From Shinisaurus crocodilurus (taxonomy: Eukaryota; Chordata; Lepidosauria; Squamata; Shinisauridae): 64,000 bases of DNA. Below are positions 32,612 to 43,231 of this stretch, piece by piece. The notes below the pieces were generated by a model. The model saw only the letters and a program-made list of their open reading frames with translations, was not told the DNA's origin and searched no databases. The stretch is from contig CM037879.1 of assembly GCA_021292165.1 (NCBI GenBank), positions 155,775,278 to 155,839,277 on the forward strand. The letters are read 5' to 3'. Position numbers and translations under genes: made by a program. The number at the start of each line of letters is the position of its first letter. Position 1 is the stretch's first letter.

Positions 32612-33130
32612 AAGGACCATGGCTCAGTGGTAGAGTGGATGTTTTGCACCCAGAAGTTTCAATCCCTGGCATCTCCAGTTAAAAGGATGGGGGGAAACCG
32701 TGCCTACCTGGAGAGCCACCTGGAGATCCACTGCCTGTCAGAGTAGACAATGTTGGGCAAGATGGACAAATAGTCAGACCTGGGGCTTTTCTACATGAAG
32801 CATTAATCGTGTGCTCCTCATTCCCTACTCACGGTTCTTTATGGGATGATGTTGTGACCCACCCAGTTTTGCTTCTTTTGGTGAGTTTTTTTTTTAGAGC
32901 AGGGAAAATGTGGCATTTAATTGTGAAAGAAAGTGTGATTTCGTCTTGTGTATTTGTGCTATTCTGCTATTCCACAGTGCCACCTAGAGGTTACATAGCA
33001 GAAAAGCAGGAAAGGAAACACTCATGTTGTGCTTGGATCTCAATTCTGCGATCAAACCGAAAGCAGATTAACAGCGGATTAACAGCCTCGTGTAGAAAAG
33101 CTCCTGGTGTAAGGCAGCTTCTACACGTTT
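32612..33130 (+). mobile_element. tRNA-derived SINE, second family, split by MITE A
   Basis: The tRNA-like head has an A box (CCATGGCTCAGTGGTAGAG) and a B box (AGTTTCAATCCC), followed by 'tggcatctccagttaaaagg' and 'gtcagagtagacaatg'. The 3' end is broken at 'agtcagacctg' (32782) and resumes after the MITE as 'ctggtgtaaggcagcttc' (33104 on). Joined, this gives the usual family end, so the MITE arrived after the SINE. Confidence 0.75.
32783..33103 (+). mobile_element. MITE family A (copy 3, best termini)
   Basis: GGGCTTTTCTACATGA at the left and CGTGTAGAAAAGCTC at the right are inverted repeats. The interior matches copies 1 and 2 in reverse order. The host SINE bases CTG occur on both sides (32780-32782 and 33104-33106), fitting a 3-bp target duplication, although the element edge could shift by a base or two. 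No coding capacity. Confidence 0.8.
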
Positions 33131-33153
33131 GCATTTCATACCATATTGGTAAT

Positions 33154-34007
33154 TGTGGAGGAAGGGGGGGGGCTGGCTGACCCGCCACACCCCCACCCTT
33201 TCCTACCCAAAGGACCCAAGACCCCCAGAGATCTCAAGGTACCAGATTGCCAGCCTCAGCTGTCTGCAATCCTACTTGAATCTCTGTTCAGGGACTTGCC
33301 TTTCTCACTGTAACCTGGATTTAGTTGCTGGAACCACAGAGCAATCCACAAACACCATGTGGGGTAAAAAACCAAAAGAGGTTTATTCTGGTAGCATTTT
33401 ACAACAAGAATAGGGAAATGAGAGAAGCACACAAAATGGAGAGAGACACACTTTGGTACACAGAGTAAAGCTACAAAATAACAAAACCTGATTCTTTATA
33501 TCTCCCAGGCACACAACTCTGTTACCTGGGGGTCAGTTCTCTTCCAGGGTTGGATCCAGCACAGCCTTGCTGCCCGGGAGGACTACTACAGCTACCCGAA
33601 GGTCCGAGATGGGTAGCCCTCCACAAGGCTTGCCTTTCCAAAGCCCTCATTCAGCTAATTTCACCAGGAGCTACCTGGGGTCAGATCTTGAGGCCACCCG
33701 AAGGCTTGGGCCTCTCCTTGGCTGCCGCCATTGCTTAACAGCCGGCAGCCACGCGATGACCAAAGACAAAGAACAAAACCCACACGTTGGGAAATATACC
33801 TTCCCCCCCTCCCCTCCTTTCTGTAGCTTTGTTGCTTCTTAGCCAATCAGGATGAACTTCACCTGGCCAGGCAGGGAGGGGAACTCATGACTCATGACAT
33901 TTGCATCTGAAAAGCCGTAGACCAAGGCGCCATGTCTCATCCGATACTTCATGCACATTTCGCCTCCTCCAAGCCCACAACCGGCCTTACTTGTTTTTCA
34001 CATGAGG

Positions 34008-34038
<31 letters not shown>

Positions 34039-34075
34039 CATTTGGAACCTTTGCTAGCCTTCTACCACTAGCACA
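33154..34075 (-). repeat. 3' LTR (left copy)
   Basis: Minus orientation: U3 begins TGTGCTAGTGG at 34075 and contains the (CA)n run at 34011-34038. A TATA-like 'gagatataaagaatc' lies at about 33490-33504, and an AATAAA signal at 33382-33387 is followed by GT-rich 'tggtgtttgtgg'. U5 ends '...cctccaca' at 33154. Confidence 0.9.
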
Positions 34076-34088
34076 CCTCTTCTCCTTC
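34076..34088 (-). promoter_or_regulatory. Polypurine tract
   Basis: On the minus strand GAAGGAGAAGAGG lies directly before the TG start of the 3' LTR. This is the position and composition expected for the plus-strand primer of an LTR retrotransposon. Confidence 0.8.
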
Positions 34089-35695
34089 ACACACACACAA
34101 AAACAGAACAAAACAAAAAAGCATCAAAACATCAAACACATTAACTACAATCTTAACACAGCTTAAAGCTTTAAGTCTTAAATCTTAAAGCTCCTTATAC
34201 ATCAAAACAGCAAAACAACAACCAGAAGTTTACAGGTTTGCATACACAAGAAACATCATATACAATTCAAATGGGAACCCCAACCCTTCTGTTGCCTGAC
34301 TGGCACTCTGTCTAAAAAACTTTCTAGGGTTTCTGCTTCTCACACAAGCCTGTAGGGGGCAGATTGCTGACTGAAATGTGACTCTTCAATTCGCCTTTAT
34401 GTTTGCTTTTAAAGGCTCGCTTCTGCCACCCTCCACCTAACGACATAAATACACCTCCCCTTTTCCCAAAGGCTTGCTTGAGGCTCTACTCAGGCGGCTA
34501 GAACACCAGCCTGGCAATCTTTCAGCTGTTAGGGGGCTTCCCACCTCTAAATTCCTTTTAATCTTCTGCTTTGTTCTCTCGACTCTGACTGATTTTTCTC
34601 TGGCAACTCTTCCCTGCCCTGAGGCCCTTTGAACACATGCAGCCATCATGATTATTATCATCATCAGTATTATTATCATCAAATTTCAAATTGACCTGAT
34701 ACAGTTGGGACTGACTTTTGCATTTGGGGACAAGACAACACAAATAGTTCAGTTGCTTACACTGAGATCACTCGTCCCCTCCCCTCCAGCAACAATTTAT
34801 CAGCTTTTATTGGCTTTAATCAACACCCAATCTCAGTCCCCTTTCTTCTCGTTGGAGACACCTGGAGGGAAATTCTTCTGTCCGTGCTTCTCCGCCAGCT
34901 AGGAGGGAAATCCCCTTTTCTTTCTGCTCCTTTCAGCTCTCCATTTCAGCAGCACAGGGACAAAGTCTCTTTTTCTGTGTGGGGGGGGATGTTCTGATGT
35001 CTGCCCCCTCTCTGCTTGCTGCTGCTTAGCCTGGCCATTCAGCATGTCCCTCCCCCCAAAGTCTTGACAATTTCTCTGGGGCACATAGATAGCACAACCG
35101 AATCACTCATCAAACGTTGTCCCAAAATTCAACGTTTTGCCCACCAGTCTCTTAAGAGAGATTTTCTGGTCTTCTCTCCTTTCTTCTGCTCCCCTTGGAA
35201 CACACGCGCGCGCACACACAGTCTTTCTTCTCTTTCCAGCCCCGGTTCTTTGGGATCACACAGCCGCCATCTGCTCACCCGCTTCTTGCGCTCGATGGGT
35301 AGGATCCTCTTCCGCTTACTCACTGGCAATTGCTGCTCCCAGCCTCTGGGACACGCACACGCAGCCTATCTCTTGCTTCTAGCCAGGGCTCCCCCAGCTC
35401 TGGTTCTCTTGGATCACAGCCGCCTTCCCCCAGCCAGAGACTTCTTGCACTCGATGGGGATGGTAGGATCCGCCTCCGCTTACTCACTCCACAGTTGAGA
35501 TTTCTTGCCTTCAATGCTCCCCGCTGGCAGCTAGGCTTCCACAGACTGGGTAGCCCCTTCCAGAATTTGAATGTTTTCCCTGAGGCTCAATCTCACACTT
35601 CAATCTCTAAAAAATAATAAACCTCTACCCATGTACTAAAGTCTCTCCAAGGCAGCTTCCCTATTTGCCCACGTGCACCCACTCTGTGGTCCAGT
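34089..35695 (-). other. Non-coding interior of the LTR retrotransposon
   Basis: Only short ORFs on both strands (up to 160 codons at 35016-35498, plus strand), none with gag-pol features. Two imperfect direct repeats of about 100 bp, 35236-35335 and 35395-35496, share 'cttgcgctcgatggg'-type and 'ccgcttactcact' blocks. A short (ATC)-rich stretch lies at 34649-34682. Confidence 0.7.
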
Positions 35696-35719
35696 TTCGA
35701 ATCCCAGTGCTTGCCACCA
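35696..35719 (-). promoter_or_regulatory. Primer binding site, tRNA-Leu-like
   Basis: Immediately inside the 5' LTR, on the minus strand, the sequence starts TGGTGGCAAGCACTGGG and continues ATTCGAA. It is nearly complementary to the 3' end of tRNA-Leu (CCA end, acceptor stem, T-arm TTCGAATCCCA), with a one-base length difference and a few mismatches in the acceptor-stem part. Confidence 0.75.
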
Positions 35720-36575
35720 TGTGGAGGAAGGGAGGGCTGGCTGACCCGCCACACCCCCACCCTTTCCTACCCAAAGGACCCAAGACCCCCAGAGATCTCA
35801 AGGTACCAGATTGCCAGCCTCAGCTGTCTGCAATCCTACTTGAATCTCTGTTCAGGGACTTGCCTTTCTCACTGTAACCTGGATTTAGTTGCTGGAACCA
35901 CAGAGCAATCCACAAACACCATGTGGGGTAAAAAACCAAAAGAGGTTTATTCTGGTAGCATTTTACAACAAGAATAGGGAAATGAGAGAAGCACACAAAA
36001 TGGAGAGAGACACACTTTGGTACACAGAGTAAAGCTACAAAATAACAAAACCTGATTCTTTATATCTCCCAGGCACACAACTCTGTTACCTGGGGGTCAG
36101 TTCTCTTCCAGGGTTGGATCCAGCACAGCCTTGCTGCCCGGGAGGACTACTACAGCTACCCGAAGGTCCGAGATGGGTAGCCCTCCACAAGGCTTGCCTT
36201 TCCAAAGCCCTCATTCAGCTAATTTCACCAGGAGCTACCTGGGGTCAGATCCTGAGGCCACCTGAAGGCTTGGGCCTCTCCTTGGCTTGCTGCCATTGCT
36301 CCAACAGCCAGCAGCCACACGATGACCAAAGACAAAGAACAAAACCCACACGTTGGGAAATATACCTTCCCCCCCTCCCCTCCTTTCTGTAGCTTTGTTG
36401 ATTCTTAGCCAATCAGGATGAACTTCACCTAGCCAGGCAGGGAGGGGAACTCATGACTCATGACATTTGCATCTGAAAAGCCGTAGACCAAGGCGCCATG
36501 TCTCATCCGATACTTTATGCACATTTCGCCTCCTCCCAGCCCCCAACCGGCCTTACTTGTTTTTCACATGAGGAG

Positions 36576-36613
<38 letters not shown>

Positions 36614-36646
36614 ATGTAGGAACCCCCAAAGGCTCTTTCCTTCACA
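35720..36646 (-). repeat. 5' LTR (right copy)
   Basis: The same architecture as the left copy: U3 start at 36646, (CA)n at 36589-36612, TATA-like element at about 36055-36069, AATAAA at 35946-35951, and U5 end at 35720. Transcription would run to the left. Confidence 0.9.
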
Positions 36647-36689
36647 GTAATGTCTGTAACCAGAATAACATTGTAGGTCAAACAGAAGT

Positions 36690-36896
36690 ACAATGCAGGC
36701 CCACAAGGGAGCAAACCTACTCTGTTGTGGTGCCCCAACTAGGGAATCCCACCCCTTCAAAGGAGGTGAGATTGGTGCAACATTCAACATTGCGATATTG
36801 TTTCAGTGACAGCTGAGAAAAACCTTTTTTGTTTATCCAGGCATTTTATTGGATTGATTTTGTCTTTTCTGTTGTATTTTCTGGCTTCTTCCTTTA

Positions 36897-36930
<34 letters not shown>

Positions 36931-37020
36931 TAGTATTGTGCATTATTTTAATTAAACTTGTTCACTGCCCTGATATCCATAAGGATGAAAGGTGGTTTTA
37001 CAATGTTTCAATCAACCAAT
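36690..37020 (+). pseudogene. L2-type LINE 3' end
   Basis: The plus frame reads 'VVPQLGNPTPSKEVRL' (family block VVAPRLWNSLPSEVR), then a T-rich UTR with (ATG)n at 36898-36930, and ends 'cactgccctgatatcc' and 'aaggtggttttacaatg'. It starts close to the right flank of the LTR element. Confidence 0.6.
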
Positions 37021-37310
37021 CACCATTTAGATGAGCATTTGCTGTCTGCTGTATTATCAGGTCTACACCCTGATCTGTAGGGGGTACCTGTTATGGTTTT
37101 GCTCTTCGCTGTGCTACTGAAACGTGAATCCCATTCTAGTAAGAACTGCATGCAAAGGTAGGCTGTGTGTCCCAGTCACATTATTCACAGCAAGCTGCTG
37201 ATACATAATAAACCTTGTGGTAATACAGCTTTGGACCTGGTCACATTTCCTTAGCCCTGATTCATGCTATTTACTGCTCAGACACCTGAAGCATAATGTT
37301 CAGGGCCAAA

Positions 37311-37502
37311 CATAGGAAGCTGCCCTAAACTGAGTCAACCCATTGGAGCATCTAGCCCAGTATTGTTGACACTGAGTGGCACCAGCTCTCCAGGGGTTCA
37401 GGCAGGATTCTATTCCTAGCCCTACCTGGAGATGCCGGGGATTGAACCTGGGACCTTCTGCATGCAAAGCAGGTGCTCTACCACTGAGCTACAGCTCTTC
37501 CC
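37311..37502 (-). mobile_element. tRNA-derived SINE, second family (well preserved)
   Basis: On the minus strand the head reads 'agctgtagctcagtggtaga' (A box), 'gcacctgctttgcatgcag' (tRNA-Ala-like anticodon arm) and 'ggttcaatccccgg' (B box). The body includes 'ctggagagctggtgcc', and the end is 'aggcagcttcctatg'-like ('gggcagcttcctatg'). Confidence 0.85.
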
Positions 37503-38997
37503 CATAAAACAAAAGCCCCTGGGCCCTTCCAATCAGCCACAACAGAGACTCTTGAATTCCATTTATCAGATAAATGGGATGAAATGGCATATACAGTGTT
37601 GCGGTCCTCAACCTTTCATAAACACACTTCAGTTCATTCTGCACTCTCTCGGAACGAGATGCTTTTTTCCCTTTCTTATGTGACCACCTCCCAGCTTGGC
37701 TTGGAAATGAAGTCAGTCATAAATAAAGAAATAAAACTAAAATAAAGTTGGGCTCATGAGGCAACCGACACAGGGAAGCTTCTGTTTGTGCTCCACCTTT
37801 CGAGACACCCTGAAGGTAGTAGAGATCCAGATATTTTAACTGAGTACGAAATAAAGCAAGAATGGGATACCTTACGGATGTTGAAACAAGAACAGCTGAT
37901 TCCTCAGGCAAACAAAATAGCATTCTCTATTTGTTCGTTTTCCTGAGGGAGTTCACTACCATACTCAAGCAAAAGTCTGTCACCGAGCCCCTGGTGTTCG
38001 GTGACCATCTGCACCAGCCCATTATCGGCAGAGTGAGATTGATTTTCCTCCTCTTTGTGTGTTCACTTATCCTAATACCCAGGAGTCTGCAAGGGATTCT
38101 GCAACGGGGGTTGCTAGAGGGACTTGTAATTCATCAGAAACGGGAGCCTCAGAACTAGGTATCATTATGTGCAGTGTAAGGCAAGGTAGTTTCTCCCTCA
38201 GTGTATTGCATTGCATTATGTAACTTCTCTACGTAACTTGAATCTATTAAAGACTGGGAGGGGGGATGACTTTCCCTATTCATGGGCCCCTTCTTTATAA
38301 GGGTTCCCCCAAAAAAGAATTACTGATAGACTGATGAACCTCCTGACATACCCTAGTCTGTCCAGCTGCTTGGGGAGTTTCTGAGCTCTTTTGCCAAGGA
38401 TCCCCCTCTTCCTCCCAGTCCTAGGAAGAAATAAAGAGGAAAGGGGCTTTGGATTTCCTTTCCCCAAATCCAGAAACACTGAACTGAACAAAAACCATGT
38501 GAAAATCCTAAAAACACAAATGCTAGTTATGTAGCCATCGTGTAGTCCTTCGCGTGGGGAAGAGTTTTGTGAGAATTTCCTTTTAAAACAATGCAGCCAA
38601 ATAGCCAAATATAAAAAGGAGTATTTTGGAGGGGGTGAGGAAAAGAAAAAGGAAAAACAAGGGAAGGCAACAATCATACGCACACTCTCTCACACACAGA
38701 CACACACAGAGAACTCCAAATAAAATCAAAAAGTCAGTGTAACTTACGGTAGCTTGTTACCTCTTTCCTACTTGAGTAGTGTCTTGGGTTCCAGAGCATA
38801 TGCAAAGCTCATTGCAGAGAGGGTGGTCTGAGAGAGAGCATGTGGCTACTACCTACTAGTAAGATGTATGAGAATTTATTTTCCGTTTGCAACTCTCTCA
38901 AAAAATGTCCTGTTTGCAATCCCGAACCTAAATGCAAACAGGAGCACATTTTCTCCAAAAATGTTTGCAAATTCCAGAACGTGCCTTCACGTTTGCA
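37503..38997. other. Unassigned sequence
   Basis: ORFs at 37862-38158 (plus, 98 codons) and 38276-38683 (minus, 135 codons) have no family I recognise and no splice or start context that would single them out. (CA)-rich tract near 38685-38708. Confidence 0.4.
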
Positions 38998-39090
38998 CAA
39001 TGCACAACTTTCTTAAAATGCACAACTTTCTCTAAATACACAAATTTTTCAAAATGCACAACTTTCTGAAAATGCAGAACTTTCTCAAAA
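38998..39090. repeat. Degenerate tandem repeat, unit about 18-20 bp
   Basis: About five units of the type 'aatgcacaactttctcaa' in a row, each with one or two changes. The 38.88-38.99 kb sequence to the left contains looser versions ('aatgtttgcaaattcc'). Confidence 0.75.
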
Positions 39091-39139
39091 CAACTCTAAA
39101 CATACATCTCAAAAGACCAAGCTAGTTTGAACCAGTTAC

Positions 39140-39270
39140 CCCAACTTGGTTCCCTCCAGATATTTTGAACTACAACTCCCAGGATTCCTGACTGTTGGCC
39201 ATCTGGCTGGGGCTGATGGGAGTTGAAGTTCAAAATATTTGGAGGGTACCAGGTTGGGGAAGGCTGAGTT
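39140..39270. mobile_element. Palindromic hAT MITE (copy 5)
   Basis: 'ttgaactacaactcccagg' pairs with 'gatgggagttgaagttcaa'. The termini read 'ccccaacttggttccctcc' and 'ggagggtaccaggttggggaa'-like ('ccaggttggggaaggctg'). Flanks do not show a clear target duplication. Confidence 0.75.
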
Positions 39271-39752
39271 AGCCCATTATAAAAAAAGAGCCCATTATTT
39301 AAAAAAAGAAAAAAAGAGGGATGGGTGAAAATCACATCCCTCACCTTCCATGAATGGAAGTGCTTTCAATAGTGCAAAGGCACTACTGGATACAACCCAA
39401 AGCCAACAATGATGTATTTGGCTTGATGGATCATAAGTAGTTGTACATGCCTGCCCAAAGCTTTAGGCCTAGGATTCTTTGAAAAGGCCTATAGTTTCCT
39501 CCAACAAACCATTTCTGCTCATCCTGACATTTAAAATACAGAACAAGCATATGGGCCCTGCTATCGTAAAGTTGTATGGATTGCAGCAGTGTTTCGGTGG
39601 GGACCAGTTTGAGCGAGGCTGATTCAAGGAGAAAGAGCTGCTAGGCAAGACATTACTAAGAATCGTAATAGAAGTAGCAGGCATACCAGCAGCCTCCACC
39701 AGGGCCCAAGCATGGCGTGTGTGTGTGTGTGTGTGTGGTGGGTAGGGTGGCC
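39271..39752. other. Unassigned sequence with (GT)n
   Basis: (GT)n at 39716-39737. Nothing else recognisable. Confidence 0.5.
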
Positions 39753-40009
39753 TTATTTTATTTATTACATTAATATTTATTTATTACATTTATATCCCGC
39801 CTTTTTCCTCTTGCAAGGAACCCAAGATGGCTTACATAGTCCTCCTCCTCTCCATTTTACCGTCGCAACAACCCTGCCAGGTAGGCTAGGCTAAGAGTCA
39901 GTGCCTAGCCCAAAGTTACCAAGTGAGCTTCATAGCCTGAGTGGGGACTAGAACCTAGATCTCCTGAGTCCCAGTCCAACACTTTAACCACTATGCCACA
40001 CTGACTCTC
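39753..40009 (-). mobile_element. Sauria SINE
   Basis: Minus-strand copy with a duplicated tail region ('tttattacattaatatttat' then 'tttattacatttatatcccg'). The body is more diverged than in other copies ('cagtgcctagcccaaagtt'). Head ends 'ccactatgccacactgactc'. Confidence 0.88.
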
Positions 40010-40533
40010 ACCACAGTGGCTCTCTTGTGTCCTCTTTTATACAGGACAGTCCTCTATTTGTAAGGCTGTTCAATCCAAGTCAATTTTAAAGATAAAGAAG
40101 CATCAGAAGGAAAAGCTGGGCCTTGAAGTTGCCCATGTACTGTATTTCTATTTAAATTAAATTACAATAATTCTTTCAAATGCATTTCCCCGTATCTATG
40201 TACCTATTGTCCAGATCTTGAGAGATTTTCTGGAGCCAATCAGAAGCAGTCTGAGAGCAGAGCAAGCAACCTTCCGAACAGTGAGTTGCTGGCCCAGGCA
40301 GTGTCTTCTTGGACAGAGGCAGTGGGCTCGTGCAGTTAAACTAGGGCTTGTAGTTTGAGAGACAGAAGCTCTATACAGGTGTTCAGCCTGCTCACGTGAG
40401 GCCAAAAGGTGAGGTGCATGTGGGCACACAGGCGAGTCCCACTCTCAGCAACCCTGTCCCCACCTGCTCAGACACCAACCCTCCCGTGTTGAGAGGGAAG
40501 TCTCAACGGAGTTTCTACATGCAATTCTACATG
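40010..40533. other. Unassigned sequence
   Basis: No recognisable feature. Confidence 0.4.
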
Positions 40534-40765
40534 GGGAGCCAGTGTGGCGTAGTGGTGAGAGTGTTGGTCTGGGGCTCGTGGTTCTAGTCCCCGCTCGGCC
40601 GCGAAGCTCACTGGGTGACTTTGCATCAGTCATTGACTCAGCCTAACCTACCTCACAGGGTTGTTGTGAGGATAAAATGGAGAAGAGGAGGAAGACTATG
40701 TAAGCTGCCTTGGGTTCCTTGTAGGAAAAAAAGGCAGGATAGAAATATAATAAATAAATAAAAAT
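40534..40765 (+). mobile_element. Sauria SINE
   Basis: Plus-strand copy with clear A box (GTGTGGCGTAGTGGTGAGAG) and B box (GGTTCTAGTCCCCGC), body, and tail 'ggcaggatagaaatata' followed by (AATA)n. Confidence 0.92.
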
Positions 40766-41939
40766 AGACAAACTGCGTGAATGCTTTCTCAGAGTCCTTG
40801 ACCACGCAGATGCAACTGGAACTCCCCCCCACACGCCCCTTAAGATCTCCATACTCAATGCAGAAAGGGCAAGGACCGAGGGCACTGGGGCGGAGCTTAC
40901 ATGCGCATCTACATTCCTTACTATTTTTTTTCCTCTCGGGAGATCAGGCTAAACGCCTGCAAAGGGTTATTGAGATTTGGACTTCCCTGTATGACATGCT
41001 CTCTCAAGAACTCCTTGTGCCTAGGCAGGAGGGAGGGGCAGCTGGTGGGAGGGGCCAGGCACCCTAATAATCAAGAACTGAAAATAAAAACAAAGCTTTA
41101 AAGTGGATCGGTCTGTTTATACATTGTTTGCAGCTGCCTTAGTCCAGAAGATTAAAAATAAAAATACTGACTGGATAGAATCTTTATTAGGACCAATTCA
41201 CCAAAAGGTTAACTGACAAAACGGTCAGCGCAGGCTGGATGTTACAATAAGCAAGAATAGCATAAGGTGTGTTGTTGGGGGACACACAATGTTTTGTGCG
41301 TGGTGGAAAAGCCCCAGGATGGGCCATGGTGTAATTTCAGAAAAGAAGAAAATGTAATCCAGAATGAAAACCAATGTTTCTTTCATGACCCGTGAGATTG
41401 TACGTATGGGATGTGATCATGGTATGTGTGTGTGAGAGGAGGTCCATGTGACATGTTTGTACTGTCCATGGAGTCCAAGGCCGTATGATCCGTGGGCCCT
41501 GGACTCCATGGAGGTATGGTGCTGGAATGTGTGTGCTGCACACATTTGGGTGGATGAACAGCCAAGTCATCATTGCTTTTGCATGCAGTGGTGCCATAGA
41601 GGAAAAGTTTTTCAGCAGAGCTCATATGGAGGGTAAGTCTATTGCTCAATTAAATAATTTTTACCCAACCAATTGGCTAAATGCATATGTTTGTATATGA
41701 ATAAAAACAATAGTTTTGATGAAGAAGAAGAAGAGGAGGAGGAAGAGGAGGAGGAGAAGGAAAAAGGAAGGAAGGAAGGAAGGAAGGAAGGAAAAGGGGG
41801 AAAAAACACACATTTTATTCATTTCTGAATAAGCCTTGCTGTAGAGAGGATATTTCATTCCATCGGGCTACAGAGCAGAGGGAGAGAAGAGAAGCAGGGC
41901 TATTCTAGTCATCACTTGAGAGATTGTCTGCCTTTGGCC
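40766..41939. other. Unassigned sequence with purine tract and small hairpin
   Basis: 41720-41793 is a (GAA)/(GGA)/(GGAA) purine tract. 'tccatggagtccaagg' (41466 on) and 'ccctggactccatgga' (to 41514) form a hairpin of about 50 bp. No gene seen. Confidence 0.5.
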
Positions 41940-42185
41940 CTCTTTCAATTGTCACCTAGTGGCAGCCATTCTATCAGGCTACCTGAACTATTTCCATCCC
42001 ATGGTCGGTATATAAGACCTGTAACTTGCTTTTTCCCCTCCTCCTGCCCCATCCCTTTTTCTTCATGTGTCATGTCTTTTCATTTGTAAGCCTGAGGGTA
42101 GGGGCTGTCTCACTACTAATATTTGTGAGCCACTCTGGGAGCCTTTTTTGGCTAAAGGGTGGGTAAAAATGCTGTGACTAAAAAA
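41940..42185 (+). mobile_element. L2-type LINE 3' UTR
   Basis: 'cattt.gtaagcctgaggg' and 'taggggctgtc' followed by 'tgagccactctgggagcc' and 'ttttttggctaaagg' form the distinctive L2-type 3' end, related to the UTR at 19.7 kb. No coding part is recognised upstream. Confidence 0.6.
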
Positions 42186-42838
42186 CCTCAAATAATATTA
42201 ACAATACAATACACAAAGTCTAAACTGTTAACAAAAAGTTTCTCATCCCCATAGTTGCCCCGTGATGGCATTTTGTACACAAGTGAGTGTGCATTTGGGA
42301 GGGAGGCACACAAAGGAAGAATTAATGTCTTTTCTTCTCCAACATACAAAGCCAAAGGATTTTTAAAAAAAATCCTAGTAACAATTGAATGACAGCGACA
42401 TCACTAATAGCAACAATACATTAAAGCTGGCACATCTCTACTATAGACCAACAAGATTTTTCCCTGCTGGGTGACCTAGCTCCACTAACCATCAGAGAGA
42501 ATTAGTCTCAAGGGAATGGTTTGATTATGGATTTATAAATGTTGACAATAATCCTAAATGGATGTTAGAGGAATGGACAAATCTCAGCATTTTTCCCTTC
42601 AGTACATGCGTGCCTAGGGGAACTGTGGAGGCCACAGCATTCATTAAGAAGAAACAAGCCATTGACAGTGGGCAGAGAAACAGGTAAGGACACTAGAAAA
42701 GAAGGAGCTGTTTATTGACACAAATTCTGTGTTAAAAACTCCAAAGGAGGATAACAAAAGAGCGACCCACCCAAGGTAATAATGGGCAGGGGATATGTGA
42801 CAGCAGCGCATGGACTGGCCAAGCTGAAGAGGGGTGAT
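42186..42838. other. Unassigned sequence
   Basis: No recognisable repeat or exon. Confidence 0.4.
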
Positions 42839-42846
42839 GCTTAGAG

Positions 42847-42945
42847 AGCCTTCCTCAACTTGGTGCCCGCCAGACGTTTTAGACGACAACTCCCAGCATC
42901 CCTGACCATTGACCATGTTGGAGGGCACCAGGCTGGGAAAGGCTG
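42847..42945. mobile_element. Palindromic hAT MITE (copy 6)
   Basis: 'agccttcctcaacttggtg' at the left, 'ccaggctgggaaaggctg' at the right, and 'acgacaactcccagcatcc' inside. The flanking octamers gcttagag (42839-42846) and ccttagag (42946-42953) match at 7 of 8, an aged 8-bp duplication. It is shorter than its relatives because of a central deletion. Confidence 0.75.
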
Positions 42946-43154
42946 CCTTAGAGGCTATTCCTTTTTCCAGTCCATCACCCAGCCATCGGGACCTGAATTG
43001 CCATTCCAAATTACCATTGGGTCATGTGGTGCCACTGTTGAGTGCCAGGTTGTTCCACAGTAAAAGGTCCGTCTAGTCCCTCCATAGGGAAAGTTAGCAT
43101 GTCAGAAAGAAGGCTAAGGTGGAACCCTTCTTCTCAAAGTGTTAACTTTCCAGG

Positions 43155-43231
43155 TCCTCCTCCTCCTCCTCCTCCTCCTCCTCCTCCTCCTCCTCCTCCT
43201 CCTCTCTTCTTCTTCTTCTTCTTCTTCTTCT
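43155..43231. repeat. (CCT)n-(CTT)n compound microsatellite
   Basis: About 16 CCT units switch to about 9 CTT units at 43204. A strongly strand-asymmetric pyrimidine tract of 77 bp. The proline- and arginine-rich ORFs over it are translations of the repeat. Confidence 0.95.

Larger units (their letters stand above)
33149..36651 (-). mobile_element. Complete non-autonomous LTR retrotransposon
   Basis: Two direct repeats of about 925 bp (33154-34075 and 35720-36646) begin TG and end CA and enclose about 1.64 kb. GTAAT at 33149-33153 and 36647-36651 is a 5-bp target duplication. On the minus strand the order is 5' LTR (right copy), primer site, non-coding interior, polypurine tract, 3' LTR (left copy). 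No gag, protease, reverse transcriptase or integrase is recognisable in the interior, so it must have been mobilised in trans (TRIM/LARD-like). Gypsy or ERV affiliation cannot be told from what is visible. The LTRs differ at a modest number of sites, mostly near the U3 edge and in the GT run. Confidence 0.9.

Noticed and set aside
32612..32670. Functional tRNA-Ala gene in the SINE head
   Set aside because: The cloverleaf cannot close (acceptor stem and anticodon arm degraded) and the region continues into a SINE body.
35016..35498. 160-codon plus-strand ORF as a protein gene of the LTR element
   Set aside because: It runs antisense to the element, lacks any gag or pol feature and overlaps the imperfect direct repeats that explain its open frame.
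33154..36646. Segmental duplication instead of LTRs
   Set aside because: The 5-bp GTAAT duplication, TG/CA ends, primer site and polypurine tract at the expected places fit an LTR element much better.
37862..38683. ORFs of 98 codons (plus) and 135 codons (minus) as possible genes
   Set aside because: Neither resembles a known protein, composition is not codon-like, and neighbouring frames hold equally long chance ORFs.
38998..39090. CRISPR-like array
   Set aside because: Units are adjacent and degenerate with no unique spacers, and the host is a vertebrate.
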